From Diphasiastrum complanatum (lineage: Eukaryota > Streptophyta > Lycopodiopsida > Lycopodiales > Lycopodiaceae), in assembly GCA_029204225.1 (NCBI GenBank), contig MU832037.1, positions 1-64,000 on the forward strand: DNA of 64,000 nucleotides. Reading direction: 5' to 3'. Shown here piece after piece: positions 31,876 through 43,504 of this stretch (its first letter is position 1; every line of letters starts with the position of its first letter). The notes below the pieces were generated by a model that was given only the letters and a program-made list of their open reading frames with translations, ran no database searches and was not told the DNA's origin. The translations under genes were made by a program, and so were the position numbers.

Positions 31876-32971
31876 GTCACCCAAAGTCTGGTTCCAAAAG
31901 ATCAACGCATTTCTAATAAAGAATGGTTTTATTCCAAGCTCGACAGACTTGAATGTCTACTTCAAATATGTATCAGATTACTTCATCATCATTACTCTCT
32001 ATGTTGATGATACACCCTTATTTAGTAACAATCTAAATCTGACGAAGGATACAAAATGCATGCTAGCCCAGTACAAGATGACATGGGTCCACAGCCCACT
32101 ATTGTCTCAAAATCCAAATCCAACGAGATCGACCCAGTAGACTGATTTTTATCAACCAGCAACGATATCTCAACAATGTGCTGAAAAAGTATGGAATGGC
32201 CAATTGCAAACCAACCCTGGACTAAGATTATGAAAGGAACAGTCTCCTCAAACTGAGGCAGAATAGGAAGAGATGAAGCGCTACCCGTTTCAATCCATCA
32301 TTGGCTCACTGATGTACGCAATGATCTGCATGCGACCAGACCATGCATATTCGATCAGTACACTTAGCCAGTTTCTGTCAAATCCAGGCTTAACTCATTA
32401 AAAAGTACTAACAAAGGTCATGAAGTACATCCAAGCAATGAAACCTCTCAGCATCTGCTACGGAGGCAGCCACACTACCAACATCCTTGAAGCCTACGTA
32501 GATGCGAATTGGACAAGAGATGTCGACACCAGAAAATCAACTTCTGGATTTGTATTTTTATACAATCAAGGCCCAATCTCATGGAACAGCCGGAAGCAGA
32601 CCTCAGTTGCATTATCATCGACGAAATCCGAATACATAGCTGCAACAAATGCAACCACAGAGGCGATCTGGCTAAGGAAACTACTTGCAGACATCAACCT
32701 TGCACAAACACTTCCTACAACAATCTATTGTGACAATCAAAGCACAATAGTGTCATCTCTCAAGCCGAGATTTCACTCTCAAAGCAAACATATCGAAATC
32801 AGGTATCATTACCTTAAAGAGAAAGTGCATAACAGTGACGTAGCATTGATTTTCTGCAGAACAAACTACATGGCAGCAGATTACTTCACAAAGGCTCTAT
32901 CAAAGGAGCAACATCTCAGATTTAATGATATGTTGAATCTAAAGATCAATGTTTTTCATGATCCACATTAA
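31876..32971 (+). pseudogene. copia-4 reverse transcriptase end and RNase H
   Basis: Starts mid-domain with SPKVWFQKINAFL, has YVDDT at 32005, RYPFQSIIGSLMYA at 32280 and a clear RNase H at 32420-32971 (YVDANWTRDVDTRKSTSG, SRKQTSVALSSTKSEYIA, YCDNQSTI, SKHIEIRYHYLKE). Stops and shifts occur at about 32140-32400. The 5' half was separated by the copia-3 LTR and is not seen. Confidence 0.85.
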
Positions 32972-33445
32972 GGGGGACTGTTAGATTTCTTATGCTCAGT
33001 CTTAAACAAATCGTTCAAGTAATGAGCATCTTGAAAACTGAAGGCCGACTGCCTGTTTCAGACCTTCACATTTTTTCTTGTGAGATTTTGTGCCTTGAAC
33101 GTTTTTAAAGCACCTTCGTCTTTTTCGTCTTTTTCACACCTTCGCAAAAAATGCGAGACAGTGGCCATAATGCCTTGGAAACCATTTCAAGACCACCTTC
33201 ATCTTTTTCGTATTTTTTCGCCTTCGCTCTAGAGGGACCTTCAGGATTTACATACCTTTGTTGTGTCGTCGGTGTAGCATAGGGTTCGTCGCTGGGAGCG
33301 GCAACCTCGCCTTCACCTACATAGCAAGAATAGAGAGGGAGAGGAGAGAGATGAGAAAGAGAGTGGAGAGAGGGAGAGAGAGAATGCCTAGGCTAAGAAA
33401 GGCTTTGGGGGCTCGAGCGCCCACCCAAGGCTATTCTATCCCAAT

Positions 33446-33447
<2 letters not shown>

Positions 33448-33500
<53 letters not shown>
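33448..33500 (+). repeat. (GA)n microsatellite
   Basis: Uninterrupted GA dinucleotide run of about 53 bp within the solo LTR; related LTRs have GA or CT runs at the matching place. Confidence 0.95.
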
Positions 33501-33504
<4 letters not shown>

Positions 33505-33553
33505 AATATAAAAACCAAGAGAGTTTTATTAAGAAGAGAATGCTTCTTGGTTT

Positions 33554-33626
33554 CCAAGGGAAGGCTCGAACTTGAGACCAAAGAAATTTTGGATGTCAAG
33601 CTAACCAATTGAGCCAACTCCCTTGG
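33554..33626 (-). other. tRNA-like sequence (degenerate tRNA or SINE head)
   Basis: Minus strand, 73 nt, closed by an 8-bp perfect stem (CCAAGGGA/TCCCTTGG). It has an A-box-like TGGCTCAATTGG and a B-box-like AGTTCGAGCCT at tRNA spacing. The anticodon arm does not fold properly, so I do not call a working tRNA or an anticodon. Confidence 0.35.
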
Positions 33627-34799
33627 GTATTAAGAAGAGAATGGAAGATGATGCAATACAAAGGAAATGACTCCCTCTTATAGATTTTAGAAGTGAGCCT
33701 CCTTTACTCTCATTGGCCACTTCATTGGGGCAGGGATTCTAATCCAAGCCTTTCAAAGAAACACAACTTAAATCTAATGGTGCTAAGAAAGCACAAGGGC
33801 ACTCACATGATTCATGTGAGTTTTAAGTTGGGCCCTTTTAGCTTTTTTATTTGCAACTTGACTTAGGGCCTCTAATGTCATTTTAGAGTTTTAAGCCCCT
33901 AGTCTCTTATTCCTAGGAATTACAACTTGGTACTTGTGCTCATTGGTGGCTGGGCTTATACACACAGGATGCCAGTGCCTTGCACTTATTATTCTACTGT
34001 ACTGTGGCGGGGCCCACTAGGCAAGGCTTGGCCAACAGTATTTTAAGTGGTGGGACCCACTTATTTATTTGTATACATGAAATACCCACAACAACCTAAA
34101 ATCTAAGGGCACCTTCGGGCTTGTCGGGTTTTTCCAACAGTGGCAAACCGACGTCGCCAAACTTATCATCAACCCTAAAAACAGCTGGACCGCTGAATAT
34201 CCCAAGGGCGGTTACTCACTTTGTACATATACAAAGACTGGTGTAAATAACATTCAATGCTTATAAAATATTTTTGAAGACACTTGTAAATATATACTAC
34301 TAGTTGAAGCAAGCAATGTAAGTGTTTTTTTTTCAATTATAGTTATATGTAGCCAACAATATCACGCTCACCAAGCTGAAGTTATTACTTCAAGCCATTG
34401 TACTCACTGTTGATATTAATCAAAGTGCAATTTTTGTCTCACTACTGTATTGTTCATTTGAGCAATTTGTATGAATCATTCTTCTTGAATATTTCTGCTG
34501 CTAATTGTTGCGTTTTGGTTCCTACACGCCTATGCTCAAAGCTTTGAGCTTCCGCTGCCGGTCATCCTCACATTTTACGACAGGAGCACACGATGGATAT
34601 AGAATTATTAAAGAGAGTTTTGTATGTTCTTTCATTTAAAAATGATTTGTTGTTAGTTGCTAGAATGACTGACATGGGTATTTAGGTGGATTCTGTTGCA
34701 AATGTGTGTAGAATCAAAGATCTTGGAACAAACAAGCCATTGCATTAATTATAAGATACGGTTACTTGTTTCAGACATTGATAACAAGTCATACTAACA

Positions 34800-35800
34800 A
34801 TGTGATGGTCGCTTCAAGTATTCAAAATGAACAAGAATTGTGCATAGAAAGATGGGCCACCTCAACATGAATGCACTACATAGAATGTGCCAAAATAAAT
34901 TGGTCATGGGTTTAAACATTAGAGACACCAATATGGAATATGTCAAAGCATGTGCATTTGAAAAACAACATTAGAGTCCATTTAATGGAGAACGGCCTCG
35001 TGCAAAAGAGATATCGTGCATTTAGACTTATATAGATCTAGAAACGTAAAATATATATAAAGTTGAGTTGAAAGACAATTCATTAATGGCAAGACTAATT
35101 CCATATCGGAGTGTGATTGGAAGGTTTATGTGCCTTACAATCTTTACCAAGCCTAATTTAGCATACTACGCCTTCTCAATTAGCCAAATTACTCATTACC
35201 TTGACAAGATTCATTGGAGGATGGCAAAAAGATGTTCAATACTTGAAGAAAATCTCATATTTAGGTATCATATACAGGGGTGATATGAATTTTCCACTGA
35301 AAGCCTCAAATGATGCCAGTTGGGCAAGCTGAAGGGATGGCAAAAAGTTAATTTATGGGCGTTTTTTTTCTACTCTAAGTAGTTGTTATTGGTTGGACAT
35401 GTTAGAAACAAGTTAATTTATGGGCGTTTGTTTTCTGCTCCATGTAGGAGTTGTTGGCTGGACATGTAAGAAACAAACTCCGGTTGCACAGTCCTAGATG
35501 ATGCAAATAAATATTGCATGGTTAAGGATGATTCTCAAGGAAATCGGACAACAATAGGTGGAGTCAACTGTCATGCAGATGGGTAGCTTGAGTGCATTCA
35601 ACCTGACAAAAGACCCCATCTTTCATTCAAACACAACAGGTGGAGTCAACTGTCATGCAAATGGGCAGCTTGAGTGCAATCAGCCTGACAAAAGACCCCA
35701 TCTTTCATTCAGAGACAACACATGCCACTGATACATCATCATTATGTCAGAGACATGATTGCAAAACCTGAAATTACTCTGGAGTGTGTTGACAAATCAA
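34800..35800 (+). pseudogene. copia-5 remnants in the outer left arm
   Basis: Shattered copia: a gag-pre-integrase piece (RKMGHLNMNALHRMCQNKL, 34850-34910) and a reverse transcriptase/RNase H boundary piece (LIPYRSVIGRFMCL, TKPNLAYYAFSISQ, 35090-35190). A segment of about 90 bp (gtggagtcaactgtcatgca..) occurs twice near 35558 and 35640. A purine-rich gagggggcg near 35910 may be its polypurine tract. Confidence 0.6.
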
Positions 35801-37078
35801 TGGAGATGGCTATAGACACGTCGATGACAAAACCTCTTGGCAGAACAAGCTTTCAACAACTGAGAACCAAGTTAGCATTTGATTAAAATGTTTTCAGTTC
35901 GAGTCTCAAGAGGGGGCGTTCAAAAAGTGTTTAACTTTAACCTGAACATTCGGACAAGCATTCACGAGACAATGTTTAGTGTCCACTGTCAACAAATATC
36001 GACAAGCATCAATGAAGTTCTCTGGTATTTATTTATTTATTTCTGAACTGGACAACAAATTGTATTATAGACGGAAGAAGTACGTGTGAAATGCGCCATC
36101 TTTAATCGAGGAATGAGATTAGAAGATTACCATTAGAAGTAATTTATGCAATGACTAAAAGATTGGTTAGAAACAATTGTGAAGAAAAATTGAATTGCCA
36201 TCTCTATATATATTTACATGCTTTGTGTACTACGAATACATAATAAGATTTGTTTATCATACTTGGGTGTGTTTTTTCCTTCTTACAGCTCCTATGCTGT
36301 GCGTCAATGATAGAGAAAAGTTCTTTATCAATTTTTCCGCAAATTGCTACATGCTTGAATCCTTCAGCGTGTTATCGCTGACAGCTTGTATGTGTGCAAG
36401 GTTTTTGTGTGGTCTGACAGATCTGAATCGCAGTATAGGTAGATGGGTAATTTTGAGTGAATTGTTTAAGGTTGTGCTGCTAGCTAGTATTGTGTTTTTA
36501 TCTTCTGCCGCCCGCTTTCTAGCATTGTATTAGATACTCATTAAACTGTTAAATCGGTTTGTTGCGCATTTAATTGGGATTGTAGATAATCAAAAGAGTT
36601 TGCAGATCTATTTGCCCAGTCAAGTGTACAATTCGAAATCTATGTGTGTGCCTCATTCCTTCAGAGAATCATTCATAAACGCAAATTTAAAGCTTCTGCA
36701 ATATTGATGCCACAGCATCAGACACCCATCCTTCTTTTGTCCTATAATAAACCCAAATCCTTTTTATGTCTCGTAAGAAACCACCCTCATCCTTGAAAAA
36801 GTCCGTATTATTGAACGACAGCTAGGCGAATCATTCAAAGAGGTAAGGATGCAAAACAATTCTTCAAAGGTAGCTCTCAGCATATTCCTTGTAACGAATT
36901 ACAGATATGGATAAGACATCATATACTGTTAACGTACTGACACAAGCCAACCCAACTATACAAATAATAACAACACACTAAAACAAAAGTAAGCGTAATG
37001 GCACTCGCTCTCCTCTATAGGCACCTCATGACTTATGCCAATTAGTTACAAGAACCCATGTTTCTTCTCACTAATAGT

Positions 37079-37723
37079 TCATGTAGTTGTGTTTGTTGGT
37101 GTATAACCAGCTGCATCTTCCTTCTTATTACCTGGCAACATATTTTTAATCTTGTCCGTCATGCCTCCCGTTTTAGCTTTACGCTCCTTCTTTACGCCAC
37201 ATTCATTATCGCCAATAGCTCCTGTGGTTGTTTCTGTACATGTGGCTGTGCAATCGCCTTCCTTCTTTTGGCCGGGTATCATATTTTTTATCTTGTCCGC
37301 CATGCCTCCCTTTTTGGCTTTACGCTCCTTCTTTACGCCAGACTCATCCTCGCTGCTGCTTGACTGTGGCATAACATAAAGACAGGCATAATCAGAATCT
37401 ACAACATCCAATCATTTCAACAGTAAATTAGAAATGGAAGGGAGAAGTTGGTGAGTAAGCAAAGAAGCAATCCTTGAAACGCTTATTTGTGGGTTTTGGA
37501 AGGAATATAAGAGTTTACTTACAGAGCCGGATGAGCCTCCGCATTTGTGAAGCTTTCCCATTACACCACCCTGCCCGGCCTGAGGCTTCTGATCATAAGC
37601 TACCGCGGAGGGAATTACAGTTTCTTGATCTTGATCCCTGCCTGTCAGATTCGTTGCAGGCTCCTCGGTCTTCTTGTGACCGAACATGCCCATGAGCCCC
37701 CTATCTTGCTGATCGCTCGACAT
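37079..37723 (-). CDS. Dehydrin (F-segment, Ser tract, two K-segments), left copy
   Basis: Stress-associated LEA group 2 protein; family members bind membranes and proteins during drought or cold. Exon 1 is 37723-37523 (67 codons), intron 37522-37364 (159 bp, GTAAGT..CACAG, phase 0), exon 2 37363-37079 (94 codons and stop), giving 161 residues. An F-segment, DRGLMGMFGHKK, lies at residues 7-18. The intron falls in the middle of the serine tract (GGSSGS/SSSSEDES, residues 62-75). Two K-segments, KKGGMADKIKNMIPG and KTGGMTDKIKNMLPG, each follow a VKKERKA repeat. The encoded protein is identical to that of the right copy. No Y-segment is present. It reads away from the spacer. Confidence 0.92.
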
Positions 37724-37884
37724 TGCTATATTATGATTTCAAGATGCAACTCCCAAACTGTGCCGCAAACGAAATGCTAACTCTAACCCAACCACTATTG
37801 AGCTCAGATGATGAAAATTTAAGCTAAAGTAGAGTCGATGGAATTGGATCTTTGCTTACTGATCAAAGTGCGCTACATTAAGGA

Positions 37885-37894
37885 ATATATATAG
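37885..37894 (-). promoter_or_regulatory. TATA box of the left dehydrin
   Basis: Minus strand CTATATATAT, about 162 bp before the start codon and followed by an AG-rich leader. A CCGAC word, the core of drought/cold-response elements, lies about 550 bp upstream; whether it works is unknown. Confidence 0.65.
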
Positions 37895-38956
37895 AGAGTC
37901 GAATGAATGTGAGAAAAAGAGAGGAAACAGGAAGGAATAGAGTGCTGTATCTTGTGCCAAGTGTCGTTGCTGGCTCAAATGCTTGTGCGTCTGCCGCGTG
38001 TGTTTAACACCTGTTTACTTTTAGTTGACCCTATATATCTTTTAGGCAAACTAGGTTTATTCCTTGCATTACAATGTTGGAGTCACTTTCATAAACATAA
38101 TTTTCAAGCATTTTAGCTTTTCAAAAGTCAATCAAAACTTGACCCTCGTCTGAATATCCAACTATGTATTCACGATTAAGCATGAAACATTTAGGCACAA
38201 TATGCATGTGGCCACTGATTCTGAAATACAATATGCAAATAAAATGAACCTGCATAACTTAGGGGTCGGATGTTCTCTTCTAACCTTTGCCTTGGTATAG
38301 GCGACCTAGCCTTTGAGGCAAGGCCTTCGCCCACCAAAAGAAATTGAACATCATTTAGAGTAAGTTTATTCCTATTCCAAGAGCATCCATGTGCTGCTCC
38401 TTGGATCTCACTTGGGTAGGCCACTTACATTTGGAGCCTTGAGCTTTTTATTGGTTTGGGCTAATTCCCACTCCCAAAAACAAACCATTCTATATTTGGT
38501 ATTCCATAGAAGTATATGTTTCACAGTTTCTTTGCAAAAGACTCATGCTTTTGATAGAAGAGTATCCTTGGTTGTGCACATCCAAGTTCGACAAAGCGCT
38601 ATATTCTAATTTTACATCTCTTGAATGCCTATCAATAAAAGAAATGAAAAGTGGATTTTGACTTTTGAAAAAGACTTCCATAAATTAAAAAAAATTGCCA
38701 AAACATTAAGGCACTCGTATACTTTCACAAAAGGTACAAGTACAAGAGGACTCCATCAACCCATTTCTATAAATGGACTAAGCGTACCAAGTAGGAGGGA
38801 GGCAGTCTAGTAGTATGCTAAGAAGCATCTAACAATAGCAAACTAAATAGCAGCTAGAACATGCGAGTCAAGCCAAAACCACGTAGAGAGGAGTTGTAAC
38901 GTCATCAAAAAAATGTTGGTCTAATGGGCACCAAAGACATCAATTTTTTGAAAGTG

Positions 38957-39830
38957 TCAAACCAGCCATTGATTTATTTCTAGGCCTAAGATGTAGTGAA
39001 GCTCACCTAGATCTTGCATTATAAATTCACTACTTTTTGTCTCATCAACAAGTTTCATGTAAATATCATCCACATAAATGTTGAGAATGACAAGATTGAT
39101 ATTTACAAACTTGATGTACAAAGAAGGATCATATGCACTTAGATTGAATCCAAGTGATATAAGATATGAGTTGAGCCTTGCATACCAAGATCTTGGGGCT
39201 TGCTTAAGCCCATATAGACTAGTTTTGAATAAGCGACACACTTTAAATTCATCACCTTCTTTCATAAAGCTCTTGGGTTGCTCCATATAGATTTCTTCCT
39301 CAACATAGCCATTGAGGAAGGCATTAGATACATCAAGTTGGAACATCCTCCACTTGAAATAGTATGCAATAGAAATGATAACTCTTACAGTGACCATCTT
39401 GGCCATGGGTGCAAAGGTGTCTTCATAATCAAGACCATGGATTTGAGCATATCCTTTGCCATATAGTCTTGCTTTGAATTTCTTGTAGATCCATCATTAT
39501 TGTACTTCAATTAAAACACCCACTTGCATCCAATAACATGCTTGTTGATAAATGGATCCACAAGCTCCTAAGTGTTGTTAGAAATCAAGGTTTCATACTC
39601 CTTTGAGATGGCTTCAAACCACTCCTTTGATTGGAGTGCATCTTGTACATTTGGACTTCTTGAATCACTTGAGGCTCCTCCTCAAGTCCAAGTACAATAT
39701 CCATCACATCTTGGAGGATCAAAATCAACTCCATCATCACCTTCCAAATAGAGTAGTCAGTGGAGGTGTTCAATCTCTCACCTTGCTCCAAGAGAAAGGA
39801 CCACATGGAAGCCATAATCACTTGAGAAAT
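38957..39830 (-). pseudogene. copia-7: gag start fused to reverse transcriptase
   Basis: Starts at about 39815 with a gag-like MASMWSFLLEQGERLNTSTDYS... IWKVMMEL and then, near 39645, passes into the reverse transcriptase N-terminus (SKEWFEAISKEYETL). It continues with KMVTVRVIISIAYYFKW, AFLNGYVEEEIYMEQPKS, SLYGLKQAPRSWYARLN and YVDDIY (39060). Protease and integrase are deleted. Truncated at 38957 after the LHYILGLE block. Bases 38681-38956 hold no recognised gene. Confidence 0.7.
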
Positions 39831-40045
39831 TGACTTGTGATGGATCCAGAAATAAGTACAAATTTTACTTCTCTCTCAAAAAAGTATTTCATAATGGTAT
39901 CCAACCAAAACCAAATTGAGATCTTGCAACCAATATGTGAGATCAATCTCACTAGCTATGACAATCTCTCTCAATCTAGGTCTAGCTTCTCTCAAAAAAT
40001 GAAGCACAAAAAAAATTTGAGCATACTTCTTCCAAGCACGTGTTA

Positions 40046-41352
40046 GGAACTCAAAGACTCCACAAAATACCTTTGTCATCCAAACTTGGTAGGCCTATTA
40101 CCATCTTGAGCTTGTGAAGTAGCCTCAAGCCTTTGAGATTCAGATGCACCAAACGTCTATGCCATAAATCACTTTGAAATATAGATGTTGATGCTAATGC
40201 ATTGCACTTCGTAACAACAACATTTAACTTGTATAAGCCATAAATTTTATCCCTAAATCCATCAATAATCAACTTGAAACCCTGTTTCACATCCTTAATG
40301 TGGCATGTTTTGTTATTGAACTCTACCTTCAACTTATGATCTGTCATTGTACCAACAGATAATAGACTTTTCTGAAGGCTAGGAACATACAACACATTTT
40401 CAATTACCTTCACATGTCCATCATAAAATTGAGTAGGCACTGCACCAACTCCATGAATTTGGCACTCATCGCCACCTGCGCAACTCTATCTCCATCATTG
40501 GTAAGCTCTAAACTTTTGAACCACGATTTGTTGTCGTCATGTGTCTCATTTCTCATGAGTCCATGTACCAAGTGCAATGCGTGTGATCAATAGAATGTTG
40601 TGATGCTAATGTTGTCGCAATGCCATGCCTTGATCTTCATTGTCACTATCATTCTCTTCCTCAGCAAGATTGGTCAATTGCTTCACTTTGTCTTTTTTAA
40701 TATCCGCCTTTTCCTTGTGGCAATCTCTTGCCCAATGTCCAGGCTTTTGGCAATAGAAACACTTGTCTTTCTTTGCCAGATGTGGATCCATGATCATCAT
40801 CCTCCACATTTAATTTTTTGGGTCGCTTCTTGTACATATGCTTTCCTTTGGCTAGCATTGCTTGCTCTTTTAATGAGGGTTGTCAAGATTTCACTACTTC
40901 TCGCCTCTTCTCCTTCTGTAATAGGATACCTTAAAGGTTCAACTGGTCTCATAACTTCTTAATTCGCGTGAAATAGGACCCTATCCCTTCATTCTCCTCC
41001 ATGCATACACCTATGATTTTGGTCCTCAAAAACATCATTCGTGAGGGGTTCGTTGTCTAAAATTGTGTTTTTGAGTTCCTCTCAAGTGCCTCTTGCTATC
41101 ACTGACTCACTAACATGAGCAATGACATGGTCCTTGACTGAAAAATTTATCAAAGATAAGGCCTTCTACGCCCTTTTGTCAAATGCACAAATGTCGGCTG
41201 GAGTTGTAGTTGGCCATTGCTCCACCCTAGTGACAATGTCCCATAGCTCCTTTTCCATGAAAATACTCTTCATTCTGAATTTTTAAATGTTGATTGGATA
41301 CCCCATCCAATTTATTGGCTTCTCTTAGTACGAATTTCCCTAATCCTGCCAT
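40046..41352 (-). pseudogene. copia-8: gag, knuckle, protease, gag-pre-integrase
   Basis: Related to copia-2. MAGLGKFVLREANKLDG near 41352; knuckle CFYCQKPGHWARDC (40770); VLYVPSLQKSLLSVGTMTD (40380); and LWHRRLVHLNLKGLRLLHKL (40140). Several stops interrupt gag. It ends at about 40046 where copia-7 leader-like sequence begins. No integrase core or reverse transcriptase remains. Confidence 0.7.
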
Positions 41353-42346
41353 TTCACCAAATTTTGCTCCTATAGCACCTTAATCAGACCCAATGACAAG
41401 CTTATAGAGCAATTAGAACTTTCAAAAGTCAACTTCAAGGTCTGACCAAAATTTTTCAGGTCCTCTCGCCACTCGATTTAGCCTAGCACACCAAATTTAA
41501 TACGGAATTATAAAAAAACGCTCCAATACAGGATCAATAGCTACCTTGCCCCTATAATGATATGATTTGCCCCTTGAAGCACTTTTTTCGCACGGTATGT
41601 CGATCACTCTATCCAGGAGAAGTTGTTCTTGTAGGGAACAGTCCCTTTCTGCCTTTAATTTGAAGACTTTTCAGTTTTGGACGGCCTTAAACAAACAAAT
41701 GGGCTAAAAGTTATGGGCTTTTAAAGGAATTATACTATATTCTCACTATGAAAAAAATACCACCTTTCAAACAAAATTGATTTTCAAGGTCCTCTTCTCC
41801 TTGAAGTTTTTTATAGAAGTTGAAGGGCCTTTTGCCCTTCGGTTCCCTTCAATGAAATGGCCTGATTATTTCTGGAGACTAAATGGTTGGATTCTATCCG
41901 ACGGTCCACAAGTGATCAACATTGTTGATCTTTCTTGTCATCAATCTGACGATTCAGATATGATTTGGGTGCTAACCTGCACTCCTAGAGACGTGAATCA
42001 CTCCAGAACGTTGAGCGATCACTTGAATTGATGTGCACGAGCTGTGTGTGTGTCTCTCTCTCCTCCCTTCTTTGCTGCTTCTTCCCACAACTATGGTTCC
42101 TGAGTTTAATCAGATTGATCCGACTCATTATTTGCTCCATGGAAAGCCACGACCATCCCCAGACCAGATCACGCTACTAGGGTGCCTCATTGTAGCTATT
42201 TACAAGTACAAAATATGTTCAGAATTGAGAGGGATATTTAGCTTTGTAGAGAAAAACCCTATCTCAGGGATTACCTGTGTGACTATTGATTGCTTGCAAA
42301 TTAGCTAACTATATTGCTAGTAAGATCTTTGACATGGTATCAGAGC
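41353..42346 (+). other. Leader/LTR region ending in a plus-strand copia PBS
   Basis: At 42335-42346 the plus strand reads TGGTATCAGAGC, preceded by ATCTTTGACA, so an LTR of a plus-strand copia (copia-6) ends at 42334. Its start is not found; a CT-rich tract near 42050 may lie inside it. The left part probably includes the leader of copia-8. Confidence 0.5.
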
Positions 42347-42469
42347 TTGGGAAAGAGAGACACTCCTCAACCCAAGAGAACACTTTTTGAACTATACTCA
42401 CAAAAAAACTAAAGAGTACATATATACAATATTATATTGAGCGATACCACAACATGGTGTTACGATCCC

Positions 42470-43504
42470 CGTTACGGGATGCATGTTGAGGGAGGTGATG
42501 GCAAAGAGACAAGTTGTTTTTGGTCTTCCCAAATCTCTAACTAACATGAATCATGTTTGTGAGCAATGTGCTTTATCAAAGTTATATAGGTTACCTTACA
42601 AGAGATCTAAATAAAGATCAAGTAAGCCTTTTCAACCTGTGCATTCAGATTTTCATGGAGTTACTACAATTAGCAATGGTGGTGCTAAGATGTATGTGAC
42701 ATTTATTGATGATTTTAGTAGATTTTGTTGGGTGTATCTACTAAAGAGCAAGGATGAGGTGTTTGATGTCTTTGTAAAGTTCAAGATTTCAAGGGAGGTC
42801 CAATTTTCTACCAAAATAAAGTCCTTGAGGAGTGACAATGGTGGTGAGTACATTTCTACCAAGTTCAAAGCATTTTGTGATGAAAATGGGATCAAGAGAG
42901 AGCTCACAAGTCCAAGGACACCACAACAAAATGGAGTGGCCAAGAGGAAGAATAGAACCTTATGTGAAGGATCCAAAACAATGAGGTTAGGTGCAAATCT
43001 TCCTAAATCTTTTTGTGATGAAGCTTTATTGTGTGCCAATTTTCTATGCAATAGGTGGCCGAGTGGTTGTCTTGGATGGAAAGACACCTTTTGAGATGTT
43101 ATTTGGGAGACTGAGTGTCAAGTTTTTCAAAACTTTTGGATGCGTTTGCTATATCAACATTACTCTTGATGATAGGACAAAGGAGGATCCATTCAAGTGG
43201 TGATGTGGTGATTGAATCAAACATTCTTGATGTTGATGACAATGTTGATGATACTTCAAGGATGTTCATGGTTAAGAGCCTTCTTCAATTCAAAAGCCAA
43301 GGAGGACATCAAGGCAAAGTCAACAGCCTTCAAGGCTCACTTATGATGAAAAGGGTAAGCAAGTTGTTGGTGGTACAAACTATGCTTTCCTAGCTTATTT
43401 TGATGAACCTACATGTGTAGATGAAGCAAGGGAAAAAGAGGACTGGATCCAAGCAATGGATCTCGAGTATCAAGCTCTTATGAAGAACAATACATGGAGA
43501 TTGG
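42470..43504 (+). pseudogene. copia-6: integrase and start of reverse transcriptase
   Basis: Close relative of copia-1. Gag and protease are deleted between the PBS and LPKSLTNMNHVCEQCALSK (42520). Integrase runs HSDFHGVTTISNGGAKMYVT (42640), RSDNGGEY and PQQNGVAKRKNRT (42930), with a shift near 43060. The reverse transcriptase begins EDWIQAMDLEYQALMKNNTW (43440-43500) and stops exactly where the right inverted-repeat arm starts. Confidence 0.8.

Larger units (their letters stand above)
33320..34094 (-). mobile_element. Solo gypsy LTR inside the copia-4 LTR
   Basis: Flanked by accta at 33315-33319 and 34095-34099. Its right end (ggcttatacacacaggatgcc ... atacccacaaca) resembles the gypsy-1 LTR end; minus sense starts TGTTGTGGGTATTTC against TGTTGGGGGTATTCC. 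The other end reads catagcaag instead of the expected TG, so that boundary is less sure. Confidence 0.6.
32979..34550 (+). repeat. 3' LTR of copia-4, carrying a nested solo LTR
   Basis: A polypurine tract (aagggggac, 32970-32978) directly precedes TGTTAGATTTC. The LTR continues to 33319 and, after the nested insertion, from 34100; the exact end, near 34400-34560, is not resolved. The rejoined text shares the words ggcaacctcgccttcaccta and ctaagggcaccttcgg on either side of the insertion. Confidence 0.55.
34640..38680. repeat. Left arm of a large inverted repeat
   Basis: Mirror image of 43505-47370. From 38680 inward to about 36320, mirrored coordinates add up to 82185 at every checked point, that is, no length difference over about 2.36 kb. 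Beyond that small indels appear (an 18-bp block near 36320 is missing in the right arm) and divergence grows outward. It contains a dehydrin gene on minus, about 960 bp of its upstream DNA, a 3' flank without ORFs of note, and a decayed copia at the outer end. Upstream ORFs at 38191-38424 and 38490-38681 are mirrored too, but I recognise no protein in them. Confidence 0.93.

Noticed and set aside
33393-33617. Ser/Leu-repeat ORF
   Set aside because: Translation of the GA microsatellite.
35068-35283. Possible separate small gene
   Set aside because: The peptide matches the reverse transcriptase/RNase H boundary of copia (PYRSVIGRFMCL, NLAYYAFSISQ), so it belongs to copia-5 remnants.
37058-37363. 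Hydrophobic ORF antisense to the left dehydrin (and its mirror at 44822-45127)
   Set aside because: It covers the Lys-rich dehydrin exon on the other strand; its hydrophobicity is the complement of Lys codons.
42653-43087. A 144-codon minus-strand ORF
   Set aside because: It is the antisense shadow of the copia-6 integrase on plus.
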